Assembly (NCBI RefSeq): GCF_024704835.1
Contig: NZ_JAMXBE010000008.1
Coordinates: 180,918-244,917 of the forward strand
DNA: 64,000 nucleotides
Reading direction: 5' to 3'
Origin: Parapedobacter tibetensis
GTDB lineage: Bacteria; Bacteroidota; Bacteroidia; Sphingobacteriales; Sphingobacteriaceae
In this document: positions 46,417 to 55,501 of the stretch, one piece after another
Layout: every line of letters begins with the position of its first letter
How positions within the stretch are numbered: position 1 is the first letter of the stretch
Notes under the pieces: model-generated
What the model was told of the DNA's origin: nothing
The model's input: the letters and a program-made list of their open reading frames with translations, nothing else
The model's database searches: none
Translations under genes and position numbers: made by a program

Positions 46417-48096
46417 CTAATAGCCAGGATTCTGCGGAATATCCGCTTCATTGATGTCGATGGCATCCTGAGGAATTGGCCGGTATATCTTATCCTGACC
46501 ACCTATTCCCCTAAAAGCAGCATCTACCCCAACCTGCTTGATATCATAGTTATACTTGCCGCAAAATTCCTTAAGCTTACCGGTACGCCGCAGCTCGGCC
46601 CATCTCAAGTATTCCCCTGCAAATTCCTTGGCGCTTTCAATCAAGTAAGCATCCAATGCTTCACTTTGGTTTCCAGCAGCCGCAATGTCATATGTTGGGT
46701 TCAATTTTACCCCATCTTTAGCATTGCCGGGTCTATCCAACACATGCTGCACATATTGCGCAGCGGTAGCAAAATCATTAAGCCCTATGCAAGCCTCGGC
46801 ATAAAGGAAATACGTTTCCGCTATGCGGGCCAGCACAATATCGCGCACACTGGAATGTGTATCAAAGATCGTACGCGTGGCGGGGCTATCAAACTTTTTG
46901 ATGACCGGAGAGCTCATGTCAATCTGATAAGCTGCCCTATAGGCCTGTTCATTATATTTAAAAGGATAATGTCGAAAATTGTTGGCAATTTGGTGTTCTC
47001 TGCCTTGCACCCAAGCCAAGGAATCAACTTGCGTGTATTCCCTTCCCCACACCCTTGGATAATAAACCCGAATGAGTATCTCGTCTTTGTCTTTACCGGC
47101 ATCATAGTAGTCAAAATACTGGTCATAGATCGTCAGCATGAATGTAGCTTCATACCTTGCATCGTTCTCTTCATAAAAATTATGCAGGTTCCAAGAAGGC
47201 ACCAGGCCTCCTGACATGTATTTATGGTTGGACTCGGAACCTCCCAAATATGGACCGAAAACAGCTTGCTGTTCATTCCCCTGGTTTGTATTCGGAATAG
47301 ACTCCTGATCGTACTGCACCGAGAAAATAAACTCGTCATTGTTTTCGTTGGTTGGATCCCAAAGCTGCTCGAAAGGAATAGATATGTTATACCCGTTAAT
47401 AGCAGCTTCGGCATAGGTCTTGGCTGTTTCAAAATCAGCGGCCTGCCCCAAATCCCAGCCGCGGGTCAGATAGGCCTTGGCCAAATAGTGATTTGCTGCG
47501 GCCTTGCTCACACGCAGCTTATTATCACTGAGGTGGGGCAAAGCGGCTTCCAGCTCGGATATGACAAATTGATAGGATTCTTCCAGCGATGCCCGGGGCA
47601 GGTTCACACGAGGGCCTTCCAATGTTGGCTCGTTGTTGATGATGATGCCCCCAAATTGCTCGATTAACTGGAGGTGGTAAAACGCTCGCAGAAACATAAA
47701 TTCAGCTTTCCATTGATTGCGTGAGGCCTCATCGGTATCCACTAAATCATTGTAATGCAATCCGATATTTGTCGTTTGGATACCATTGTAGCAATTACGG
47801 TAAAAGGTCAGTATATCGTCATTGTTGGCAAATAGCTGCGTATATTCCATTAAGGCACGATTCCCAGCCGATCGGTTCATTTGGTACATATCCGTTCCAG
47901 CAATCATGAGCCAGGGTGTACTCCTAAAAACAGTCCGCAAGGAGCTATAAGAGGCGGTCAGCACGGTCTTGTAACCTGTTTCCGTTTGATAAAATTCTTC
48001 ATTGGTAATTCCCCCTTTGTTGTCTTCATCAAGAAATTTCTTACATCCAACAAGAACAAACAGGCATAAAATGACTAAACCAAAAATATTCTTCAT
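46417..48096 (-). CDS. SusD/RagB-family outer-membrane glycan-binding lipoprotein
   Basis: This 559-residue lipoprotein has the lipobox LVGC (Cys18). The N-terminal SusD-like region (DEDNKGGITNEEFYQTETGY, then AEFMFLRAFYHLQLIEQFGG) and the C-terminal RagB/SusD domain (WAELRRTGKLKEF) are clear. It would form the lid on the SusC channel and capture pectin oligosaccharides at the cell surface. It starts 18 nt after susC. Confidence 0.96.
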   Translation of the reverse strand: MKNIFGLVILCLFVLVGCKKFLDEDNKGGITNEEFYQTETGYKTVLTASYSSLRTVFRSTPWLMIAGTDMYQMNRSAGNRALMEYTQLFANNDDILTFYRNCYNGIQTTNIGLHYNDLVDTDEASRNQWKAEFMFLRAFYHLQLIEQFGGIIINNEPTLEGPRVNLPRASLEESYQFVISELEAALPHLSDNKLRVSKAAANHYLAKAYLTRGWDLGQAADFETAKTYAEAAINGYNISIPFEQLWDPTNENNDEFIFSVQYDQESIPNTNQGNEQQAVFGPYLGGSESNHKYMSGGLVPSWNLHNFYEENDARYEATFMLTIYDQYFDYYDAGKDKDEILIRVYYPRVWGREYTQVDSLAWVQGREHQIANNFRHYPFKYNEQAYRAAYQIDMSSPVIKKFDSPATRTIFDTHSSVRDIVLARIAETYFLYAEACIGLNDFATAAQYVQHVLDRPGNAKDGVKLNPTYDIAAAGNQSEALDAYLIESAKEFAGEYLRWAELRRTGKLKEFCGKYNYDIKQVGVDAAFRGIGGQDKIYRPIPQDAIDINEADIPQNPGY

Positions 48097-48114
48097 AACG
48101 TTAATCCTCCTAAA

Positions 48115-51100
48115 TTAAAATTTGACATTGACACCAAGCTGATATGTGATGTTGCTCGGGCCATTTCCACTGGCCAAAGCCGTAGTGGCATATTCCGGAT
48201 CCCAACCTGCATACTCAGTAAATGTAAAGGGATTGAGCACATTGGCATATACCCTGAATTGCGACATGCCCCATCGCGAAGTCACATTTTGGGGTAAGGT
48301 ATAGCCCAATATGATGTTACGTACTTTAACGAACGAGGCATCCGTATACTTTCCATTATCGCCATAGTACGGCCCTTTATTTTGCGGATGTGGATATTGT
48401 GCCTGCTCATTACCTTGGCCGCTATCACCCCAAGTAGCTTGCGGATTCCCGTTGGCGTGTGTGCCCCAGTTATTCCAGTCGTAGCGAAGCAAATTGGGTG
48501 GTACATAATAGTCATAGCGCACCTTGGGTCTTCCTCGTTGTACGTTATGGGGGCCAAATTCATCAAGGAAGCTATCGCTCACGAAAACACCCTGTCGAGT
48601 GAAGATATTGAATGAGAAATCCCAGTTTTTATACCGCAGATTGGAGGTAAAACTACCTGTCCATTGGGGATCAACTGACCCCAGAATGGCCCGGTCGCCC
48701 TCTGGCGTAATGGCACCATCGCCGTCGATATCCTGCGCAATGGCTTGCCCCGGCTGCTGCCCCAATTGGGCAGCTTCATTCAATTGATCCATTCGCCAAA
48801 GACCAATAATCCGATAGTCGTAGATGACATTGATAGGCTGTCCGATGAAACGTTTTTCACCGACCACGTCTTCTTTTTTACCATATAATGTTTGGATGGC
48901 GTTTTTATTATGGGCAAACACCACGGAAGTGTTCCATTCCCAATCCCGCGTACGCACATTCGTGGAGTTAAGTCCCACTTCAATCCCTCGGTTGTTCACG
49001 GATCCAATATTGTCGGTCATATAAGACACGCCCGATTCTACGGTCAAGGTTCTGTTCATCAATAGGCCGTCAGATAGCTTATCATATAAGTCCACTGTAC
49101 CCGATAACCGATAATTGAACAGGCTGAAATCAAACCCAAGGTTTGTTTCCCGTGTTTTTTCCCAAGTAATAAACTCATTTACCGGTCGACCAGGGGCAAA
49201 GCCCGATACCACATCTCCTCCGAAATCATACCACACTAAACTATTCGTTTCCGGTGTTTGCTGGGCACCAAAAGGCAGTATGCCATAGTTATTGCCGGAA
49301 TACCCAAAACTAAACCGGACCTTCAAATCGTTCAGGAAGCTCGCTTGCATAAAATCCTCCTCTGAAATCCGCCAGGCTAACGCAGCCGACGGGAACGCTT
49401 TCCATTTGTCGCGCAGTTTAGAGCTGCCATCATAGCGAATGGTTCCCGTTAGCAGGTATTTGCCTTTGTAATCGTAATTGGCTCGCGCCGCATAGGAAAG
49501 CAATGTTGATTCCGTATAGGCTGTATTGGAACTTCCCACTACGAAGCTTCCACTGAAAAGATTGTACCACCAGGATGGGTAAGGCAAGTCGTTAGCCGCT
49601 GCTTGAATCCCTTCCCACCGCGTTTTATAAGCACTTTGAATAAGTGACACATTAATGTTATGGTCATTGCCCAAGGTTTTCGTATAATTTATTACGTTGT
49701 CCCAAGTCCATTCAAAGCTTTCAGCATTCGATTGAAATGCGTGGTCCTGGTTACGCTGCCCTTCCACCACCCCATAATAACGCCCAGTACGGGTACGGTT
49801 GAACCTTGGAAGAAAAGTACTCCGGATAGACAGGTTTTCCAACGGGCGTAATTCCGCAAAAATACTTCCCAGAAAATCATGTTGGCGCACCTCTTCTGTT
49901 CCGCTATTGATCTCACTCAATGGGTTGGGTGAACTGGTAAAATTGCCCTGCCCCTGTATGGATGCCGCAATACCGGGTTGGTTAATGAGGTTACCGTCAT
50001 CATCATAAGCATAAAGGATGGGTGGCATGCGAAGGATATCCCGGTAGCCAAGCTCGCTACCCGAGTTATTGATTCCCTGTACTAGGTTGACACTGGCTCC
50101 TGTGGAAAAATAATCAGACAATCTATGTTCGACCGATAGCTTTATGGTATATCGATTAAGATCTTCCTTGATGAAATTTCCTTCTTCGTTTTGATAGCCT
50201 ACCCCTAAGTTGTAATTCATTTTCTCCGTGCTTCCAGCAATCCCTACGTAGTGGTTTTGCTGTTGTCCGGAGCGAGTTCCCAATCCGAGCCAATCTTCAT
50301 AACGTTCTTCATACAACCGTCTTTCCAATAACGGGCTTTGCTGCAGAATAACATTAGGATTAGCGAGTACGTATTGACCGTTTTCAAATGTGTAAAAAGC
50401 CGAAGTTCGGAAATCCACCCACTCGCGGCCATCCATAAAATCGGGTATGCGTGCCAAGTCGCGGATGCCGTAGTATCCATCATATGTCACCGTTGTCCGC
50501 GACGCGCCTGGTGCACCTGCATTTTTAGTAGTTACGATGACCACACCGTTCGATCCCCTGGAACCATAGATAGCCGTAGAAGAGGCATCTTTCAGTACGT
50601 CTATCTTTTGAATATCGGCAGGGTTAAGAAAGTCGATGTTAGATGCAACGACCCCATCAACAACATACAATGGCGACTGCCCGCTCTGTATCGAATTTTG
50701 ACCACGGATTTGAATGCTGAATCCGCCTCCTGGACGAACTGAATTGCTGCTGATGTCAACACCAGCCACCGTTCCCTGCAATGCACTCATCACCGATGTC
50801 GTGCCCCGGGCTACCAATGCATCGGCGCTCACCGTCCCCACTGATCCGGTTAAATCACCTTTCTTTACCGTCCCGTACCCGATGGCAACCACCTCCTCTA
50901 GCAAAGCGGCTTCAGATTCCATTTCAATGTCCATCGTTTGTCGATCGCCTACCGCTAATACTTGAGATTTATACCCGATATAGCGAACCTCGATTAATAC
51001 CTCTCCCGTTGCAGGGATTGCGACGACAAATTTTCCATCCTCATCTGTGGTTGTCCCGATGTTGGTGCCCTGTACCATTAAGCTTACGCCAGACAAGGGT

Positions 51101-51204
51101 TGCGCCAGCTCATCATATACCGTTCCCTGCAGTTGCCTAGTCTGTGCCAATGCACCTGTTCCAATTGACCAAAAAAGCCAAACAAATAAACATGCTTTGT
51201 TCAT
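48115..51204 (-). CDS. SusC/RagA-family TonB-dependent outer-membrane transporter
   Basis: The protein has 1029 residues. A signal peptide (1-20) is followed by a carboxypeptidase-regulatory-like beta domain (about 24-100), a short TonB-box region (EEVVAIGYGTVKKGDLTGSV), the plug (about 115-225, with LYVVDGV and DASSTAIYGSRGSNGVVIVT) and a 22-strand barrel. There is no N-terminal anti-sigma-interacting STN domain, so regulation is not by the FecIR-type route. With SusD it imports pectin oligosaccharides powered by TonB. It starts 31 nt after the pectinesterase gene. Confidence 0.96.
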   Translation of the reverse strand: MNKACLFVWLFWSIGTGALAQTRQLQGTVYDELAQPLSGVSLMVQGTNIGTTTDEDGKFVVAIPATGEVLIEVRYIGYKSQVLAVGDRQTMDIEMESEAALLEEVVAIGYGTVKKGDLTGSVGTVSADALVARGTTSVMSALQGTVAGVDISSNSVRPGGGFSIQIRGQNSIQSGQSPLYVVDGVVASNIDFLNPADIQKIDVLKDASSTAIYGSRGSNGVVIVTTKNAGAPGASRTTVTYDGYYGIRDLARIPDFMDGREWVDFRTSAFYTFENGQYVLANPNVILQQSPLLERRLYEERYEDWLGLGTRSGQQQNHYVGIAGSTEKMNYNLGVGYQNEEGNFIKEDLNRYTIKLSVEHRLSDYFSTGASVNLVQGINNSGSELGYRDILRMPPILYAYDDDGNLINQPGIAASIQGQGNFTSSPNPLSEINSGTEEVRQHDFLGSIFAELRPLENLSIRSTFLPRFNRTRTGRYYGVVEGQRNQDHAFQSNAESFEWTWDNVINYTKTLGNDHNINVSLIQSAYKTRWEGIQAAANDLPYPSWWYNLFSGSFVVGSSNTAYTESTLLSYAARANYDYKGKYLLTGTIRYDGSSKLRDKWKAFPSAALAWRISEEDFMQASFLNDLKVRFSFGYSGNNYGILPFGAQQTPETNSLVWYDFGGDVVSGFAPGRPVNEFITWEKTRETNLGFDFSLFNYRLSGTVDLYDKLSDGLLMNRTLTVESGVSYMTDNIGSVNNRGIEVGLNSTNVRTRDWEWNTSVVFAHNKNAIQTLYGKKEDVVGEKRFIGQPINVIYDYRIIGLWRMDQLNEAAQLGQQPGQAIAQDIDGDGAITPEGDRAILGSVDPQWTGSFTSNLRYKNWDFSFNIFTRQGVFVSDSFLDEFGPHNVQRGRPKVRYDYYVPPNLLRYDWNNWGTHANGNPQATWGDSGQGNEQAQYPHPQNKGPYYGDNGKYTDASFVKVRNIILGYTLPQNVTSRWGMSQFRVYANVLNPFTFTEYAGWDPEYATTALASGNGPSNITYQLGVNVKF

Positions 51205-51235
51205 AATTTAGTTTTATTTAGTAAAATAATTCACC

Positions 51236-52210
51236 CTATTGATGGGCCATCTGTGGTGACCATGCACCCAGTACATTGTCTAGGGAAAAATCAGCTGCAC
51301 GGGATTCATCGAGCCGGTTTGCCCAACTAACCCTGTCTGTTTGGTCTGCCCCCGCTCCTGTGTTGCCATACTCCCCATAATAAGCCGTCTGTTCGTTGTT
51401 GGCTTTACCCCAATTATGCCATCCTTCTGACCTAATGTGCCCACCAAGCTCACAATTGATGAAAACGGTTTTGGCATACGGCCGCCATGGCCTGCCCAAA
51501 TAGGTAACGACATCAGGCGTATCGGCCGTGAGGCGACAGTCTGCAAATACAAACCCATATCGTACGGTATCCGGAGTGGAAGCAGCGGTGATGTAAGATC
51601 CGCCTTTCTTACTACGGATTTCACAGGATTGAAAAAAAGCCGTTGCTGATCCGAAGATAAAATCGGTAGTGCCTTCGATGTAGCACTCCTCATAGTACTG
51701 CTTACTGCCAGTACCATGTGGGTACAAGGTATCTTGATGTCCAAGGAAGCGACATTGATGAAAATAGGCCCGAGTGCCTGTTACACGGACGGCCACGGCT
51801 TGCCCCACTGGTCCGGCACTATTTTCAAACGTGATATGCGCTGCATAAAACCCATCTCCAAAAACAAAGAATGAAGTCGAACCCGATGTTCCGATTTCCT
51901 CTCCATAACGATTTTTTTTACTTGCATAATCGTCATAGGTCAATATCGTCTTCATGGCATCTTCTCCGATGAACGATACGTTCGTCTTGGTAGCAGGCAA
52001 GATGAGTTTTTCCTTGTATACTCCCGGTTTAATGCGGATTACCGTCCGCTGCTGCCGAAGATCCGGCACCATCATAATGGCCTCCTGTATGGTAAGGTAA
52101 TCCCCCGAACCATCCTGTGCCACCACCATATCGGCTTGCTGCCCATAGCTTGGCTGCAAGAACCAAAAAGCCAGCACAAATACTGTCCATATGTATCGCG
52201 TTGTCATCAT
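51236..52210 (-). CDS. Pectin methylesterase (CE8)
   Basis: This 324-residue secreted beta-helix protein has a signal peptide ending near residue 23 (SYGQ). The family motifs are GHQDTLYPHG (catalytic Asp), GTTDFIFGSATAFFQ (nucleophile Asp) and YLGRPWRPYA (substrate-binding Arg/Trp). It removes methyl esters from homogalacturonan, making it open to pectate lyase. The start overlaps the pectate lyase stop by 4 nt, so the two enzymes are made together. Confidence 0.95.
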   Translation of the reverse strand: MMTTRYIWTVFVLAFWFLQPSYGQQADMVVAQDGSGDYLTIQEAIMMVPDLRQQRTVIRIKPGVYKEKLILPATKTNVSFIGEDAMKTILTYDDYASKKNRYGEEIGTSGSTSFFVFGDGFYAAHITFENSAGPVGQAVAVRVTGTRAYFHQCRFLGHQDTLYPHGTGSKQYYEECYIEGTTDFIFGSATAFFQSCEIRSKKGGSYITAASTPDTVRYGFVFADCRLTADTPDVVTYLGRPWRPYAKTVFINCELGGHIRSEGWHNWGKANNEQTAYYGEYGNTGAGADQTDRVSWANRLDESRAADFSLDNVLGAWSPQMAHQ

Positions 52211-53571
52211 CTATTTTTGATATGGGCCACTAGGCCATTAAGGTACGTCTCAATATCATCATATAACGGATCGAGGTTGCGCTGACCGTCATTGGCATTA
52301 AGCCAATCCAAGCCATGTTTACGCTCCCATGCATCAGGGATGCCGTCATCATCCCCATCTTCCGGGTATTCACCGCCGGCCAATAGCGGCCATCCTCCGA
52401 CATCGTCTTGCGAATCAATGATTCCGTTACGCTTTTTTCCGGATAAAGACTCGCCATGCTCCACTTCGCGGATAATCCGTGCATCCACTGCATCACGCAT
52501 AAGGCTGGAACCCACCCATTTAAGTACAGACACATAAGCCGATTCGGCCTTATCTTGATTGATTTGCTCCACGGTAAATTCCTTGTTTATCACACCAAAA
52601 CGTGCATCGTCCGGTTCCACCCCTAACCTATTGTCAGCCGTTATTTCCGGGCTACCTACTATTATATTTCCCTGTAAATAAAAAGCTCCCAACGGCTCGG
52701 AAGGATTCAGCAGTCGCTGGCGCCTACTTTTTGGTGTGGCATTTCCGGGTCTGTAATAATTGCCTACTACGTTGTATCGCCCACGTTCGCCACCGTATAC
52801 ATTATTATGTCCCCAATTGTAAATGACGTTGTTTCTAAAATCCACTAGCTCTTCTTCCGAATTGACGGTAGTCGTTGAGCCACTAAAGCGTGGCGTACGG
52901 CTGCTAGCATTGGCAATCAGGTTATGGTGGAAGGTAGCCCCCTCACCTCCCCAAATACCAGCATAACCATGTGCGCCCTTGGTGTGCACGGATTCATTCA
53001 ATGGCTCCGCCACGAGACACCATTGCATGGTAAAATTGCGATTTCGGTAAAAAGAGGCACATTCATCCGTAGCCCAGCTGATGGAACAGTGGTCAATCAT
53101 GACATTGCTGGCATTGCGCCCTCCCAAGGCATCGGCCTCCACCGCATGGGTATCGCCAAGGCGAAAGCGCAGGAAACGGACGATTACGTTATCGGCATTC
53201 ACCCCAACGGGATAATTGCGGATACATATTCCATCACCTGGAGCAGATTGGCCGGCGATGGTGATATCGCCGTTGTTGATCCGTAATTCAGATTCCAGCT
53301 CAATGGTTCCCGAAACCGTAAAGACAACGATGCGAGGGCCTTTGGCTTGGATGGCTTTGCGAAGACTACCCGCTCCGGAATCATGAAGGTTAGTCACTTT
53401 GATGACCCGCCCGCCCCGACCGCCGGTAGTATATTTGCCGAACCCCTCTGCGCCGGGGAATGCAAGAACTTGAGCTTCAACCTGAAAGAAACTAGCGCAA
53501 ACGCTCAACAAAACCACTACACGCCACATCCTGCGAGCGTTCTGTTCTTTCGGATTGTAACTATTAAACAT
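52207..53571 (-). CDS. Pectate lyase, PL1-like
   Basis: The protein has 454 residues from the ATG at 53571 (MFNSYNPKEQNARRMW); a Met 14 codons later would also give a signal peptide. The mature protein opens with FPGAEGFGKYTTGGRGG and has the beta-helix motifs VMIDHCSISWATDE and FHHNLIANASSRTPRFSG, which hold calcium-binding and catalytic Asp/Arg residues of PL1-type lyases. A C-terminal calcium-rich tail (DGDDDGIPDAWERKHG) ends in YDDIETYLNGLVAHI. It cleaves de-esterified pectin by beta-elimination. It is the first gene of the long minus-strand operon. Confidence 0.93.
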   Translation of the reverse strand: MFNSYNPKEQNARRMWRVVVLLSVCASFFQVEAQVLAFPGAEGFGKYTTGGRGGRVIKVTNLHDSGAGSLRKAIQAKGPRIVVFTVSGTIELESELRINNGDITIAGQSAPGDGICIRNYPVGVNADNVIVRFLRFRLGDTHAVEADALGGRNASNVMIDHCSISWATDECASFYRNRNFTMQWCLVAEPLNESVHTKGAHGYAGIWGGEGATFHHNLIANASSRTPRFSGSTTTVNSEEELVDFRNNVIYNWGHNNVYGGERGRYNVVGNYYRPGNATPKSRRQRLLNPSEPLGAFYLQGNIIVGSPEITADNRLGVEPDDARFGVINKEFTVEQINQDKAESAYVSVLKWVGSSLMRDAVDARIIREVEHGESLSGKKRNGIIDSQDDVGGWPLLAGGEYPEDGDDDGIPDAWERKHGLDWLNANDGQRNLDPLYDDIETYLNGLVAHIKNR

Positions 53572-53602
53572 TGCTATAGTTGGATTTATCCATTGGCGAT
53601 AG

Positions 53603-53634
53603 CAAGTATAAGGCATATCACGGCCAAATTGCAA
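53603..53634 (-). promoter_or_regulatory. Promoter of the pectin operon
   Basis: On the minus strand TTG (53634-53632), a 21-bp spacer and TATACTTG (53610-53603), a 7-of-8 match to TAnnTTTG. The weak C at the fifth position fits a promoter that needs an activator. Confidence 0.55.
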
Positions 53635-53654
53635 GGACTCGCCCGGATAAATCC

Positions 53655-53668
53655 ACGCAATCGTTACC
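53655..53668 (-). promoter_or_regulatory. Pectin-locus motif, copy 1 (lyase side)
   Basis: On the minus strand it reads GGTAACGATTGCGT. Its 5' end is 58 bp upstream of the -7 box of the lyase operon. It matches copy 2 (53742-53755) in 13 of 14 positions, in opposite orientation. Confidence 0.65.
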
Positions 53669-53741
53669 GGAAATGATGTCGAACATGGAGGTGCTGACCA
53701 TCATTCTAGCAGCAGTCCCCCAGGATGGTGAGGTCTTCACT

Positions 53742-53755
53742 GGCAACGATTGCGT
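53742..53755 (+). promoter_or_regulatory. Pectin-locus motif, copy 2 (GH43 side)
   Basis: Reads GGCAACGATTGCGT; its core GCAA-CGA-TTGC is itself a small dyad. Its 5' end is 57 bp upstream of the GH43 -7 box, the same geometry as copy 1. A hybrid two-component or AraC-type activator is the likely binder, by analogy with other polysaccharide loci. Confidence 0.65.
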
Positions 53756-53798
53756 ACTTATTTCTCCTGATTAGCTTCCTTATCTTAGGTAAACTCAC

Positions 53799-53806
53799 TA
53801 TCCTTG
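53799..53806 (+). promoter_or_regulatory. -7 box of the GH43 gene
   Basis: TATCCTTG departs from TAnnTTTG at the same position (C for T) as the divergent lyase promoter. No TTG lies at the -33 distance. The predicted leader is about 32 nt. Confidence 0.5.
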
Positions 53807-53843
53807 CACTACTAATTTAAAATCTATAAATACACTAAAAACC

Positions 53844-55490
53844 ATGGATAAATGGAGGATGATCTGCTGTACCGCTTTGTTAAGTGTTGGTTCAGCAGCT
53901 GTTGCACAAACCAATCCTAAACAACAAGTATCGGAAGTCTGGATAGCCGACCAAGGAAACGGAACTTATCGGAATCCTATTCTATATGCAGACTACTCAG
54001 ATCCAGATGTGGTGCGTGTGGGTGAGGACTACTACATGACTGCCTCCAGTTTTGATGCCATTCCCGGGCTGCCTATCCTGCATTCGAAAGACCTGGTCAA
54101 CTGGACTATCGTCGGCCACGCGCTGCGTCGCCAACCACCGTTCGATCATTTCAGCAAAACCCAGCACGGCAATGGGGTGTGGGCTCCTTCCATCCGCTAT
54201 CACAATGGCGAATATTACATCTTCTGGGGCGATCCCGATTTCGGTATCTACCGCGTCAAATCGAAAGATCCCACCTGTGAATGGGAAGCCCCCGTATTAC
54301 TGGAAAGCGGCAAGGGCCTCATCGATGTGTGCCCGTTTTGGGACGACGATGGCCGGGCTTATATTGCCCATGCCTACGCTGGCAGTCGCGCCGGCATCAA
54401 AAGTGTCATCGCTGTAAAAAGGATCAATGCCGATGCTACACATACGTTGGACGAGGGGGTCATCGTGTATGACGGCCACGAATTGGATCCCACCATTGAA
54501 GGGCCGAAATTTTACAAACGAAATGGCTATTATTACATCTTTGCCCCTGGCGGTGGCGTAGCAACCGGATGGCAGACTGTACTGCGCTCGAAAGACATCT
54601 ACGGCCCCTATGAGCGGCGCATGGTGATGCATCAGGGAAGCACCGATATCAACGGACCGCATCAGGGCGGATGGGTAGATACCCAAACCGACGAAGACTG
54701 GTTTATCCATTTTCAAGATAAAGGGGTATATGGCCGAGTCGTGCACCTCCAACCTATGGCATGGAAAGACGGCTGGCCTCTCATCGGCACCGACAAAGAC
54801 GGCAAAGGGTACGGTGAACCTGTTCAAACCTTCAAAAAGCCGGATGTAGGACACACCTATCCCATCTCCACCCCAGCGGAAAGCGATGAGTTTAATGACA
54901 TACATTTAGGCAAGCAATGGCAATGGCAAGCCAACCCACAGGCCACCTGGTCGTTCTGCTACCCTGAAAAAGGTGTACTGCGCCTTTATGCCCAACAGGT
55001 GCCCGAGGGTAGCCGAAACCTCTATGAAACGCCGAACGTGCTGATGCAGAAGTTCCCTGCACCGATCTTTACCGCCACGACGAAAATCGAATTCGCGCCC
55101 CATCCCGATAAATTGCTGGGTGAAAAAGCCGGATTGGTGGTTATGGGAAGAAGCTATGCGGCGCTTTATGTTCGGAAGGACGAAGGTGGGCTGTCACTGG
55201 TGCAGGGTATAGCCGATGGTGCGGAGAAAGGGAATTCCGAAAAGGAAACCATCATCACCAAACTGGAGAGCGGCGCACTGTATCTTCGCGTACAGGTGGG
55301 AGAAGGTGGGCTTTGCCGCTTTTACTACAGCACGGATGATACCGAATACCGTGAGGCAGGCGTATCCTTTCAAGCCGTTGAAGGCCATTGGATCGGCGCG
55401 AAAGTCGGATTATTCTGCACACGCGCCAACACCATCAATGATGCCGGATGGCTGGATGTAGATTGGTTCAGGATTTCCCCTGCCCATTAA
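53844..55490 (+). CDS. Secreted GH43-family glycoside hydrolase
   Basis: This 548-residue protein has a signal peptide (cleavage near AVAQ, residue 22). The five-bladed propeller (about 40-330) has the catalytic base Asp in YSDPDVVRVGEDYYM, the pKa-modulating Asp region DVCPFWDDDG and the acid Glu in TIEGPKFYKRNGYYY. A C-terminal beta-sandwich (about 350-545, the GH43_C2/DUF1349-like type) completes it. Such enzymes release arabinose, xylose or galactose from side chains; here it likely trims pectin arabinan or galactan. It is divergent from the pectin operon. A 21-bp repeat array starts 12 nt after its stop, with no visible terminator. Confidence 0.9.
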   Translation: MDKWRMICCTALLSVGSAAVAQTNPKQQVSEVWIADQGNGTYRNPILYADYSDPDVVRVGEDYYMTASSFDAIPGLPILHSKDLVNWTIVGHALRRQPPFDHFSKTQHGNGVWAPSIRYHNGEYYIFWGDPDFGIYRVKSKDPTCEWEAPVLLESGKGLIDVCPFWDDDGRAYIAHAYAGSRAGIKSVIAVKRINADATHTLDEGVIVYDGHELDPTIEGPKFYKRNGYYYIFAPGGGVATGWQTVLRSKDIYGPYERRMVMHQGSTDINGPHQGGWVDTQTDEDWFIHFQDKGVYGRVVHLQPMAWKDGWPLIGTDKDGKGYGEPVQTFKKPDVGHTYPISTPAESDEFNDIHLGKQWQWQANPQATWSFCYPEKGVLRLYAQQVPEGSRNLYETPNVLMQKFPAPIFTATTKIEFAPHPDKLLGEKAGLVVMGRSYAALYVRKDEGGLSLVQGIADGAEKGNSEKETIITKLESGALYLRVQVGEGGLCRFYYSTDDTEYREAGVSFQAVEGHWIGAKVGLFCTRANTINDAGWLDVDWFRISPAH

Positions 55491-55501
55491 GCATGAAAAA
55501 C

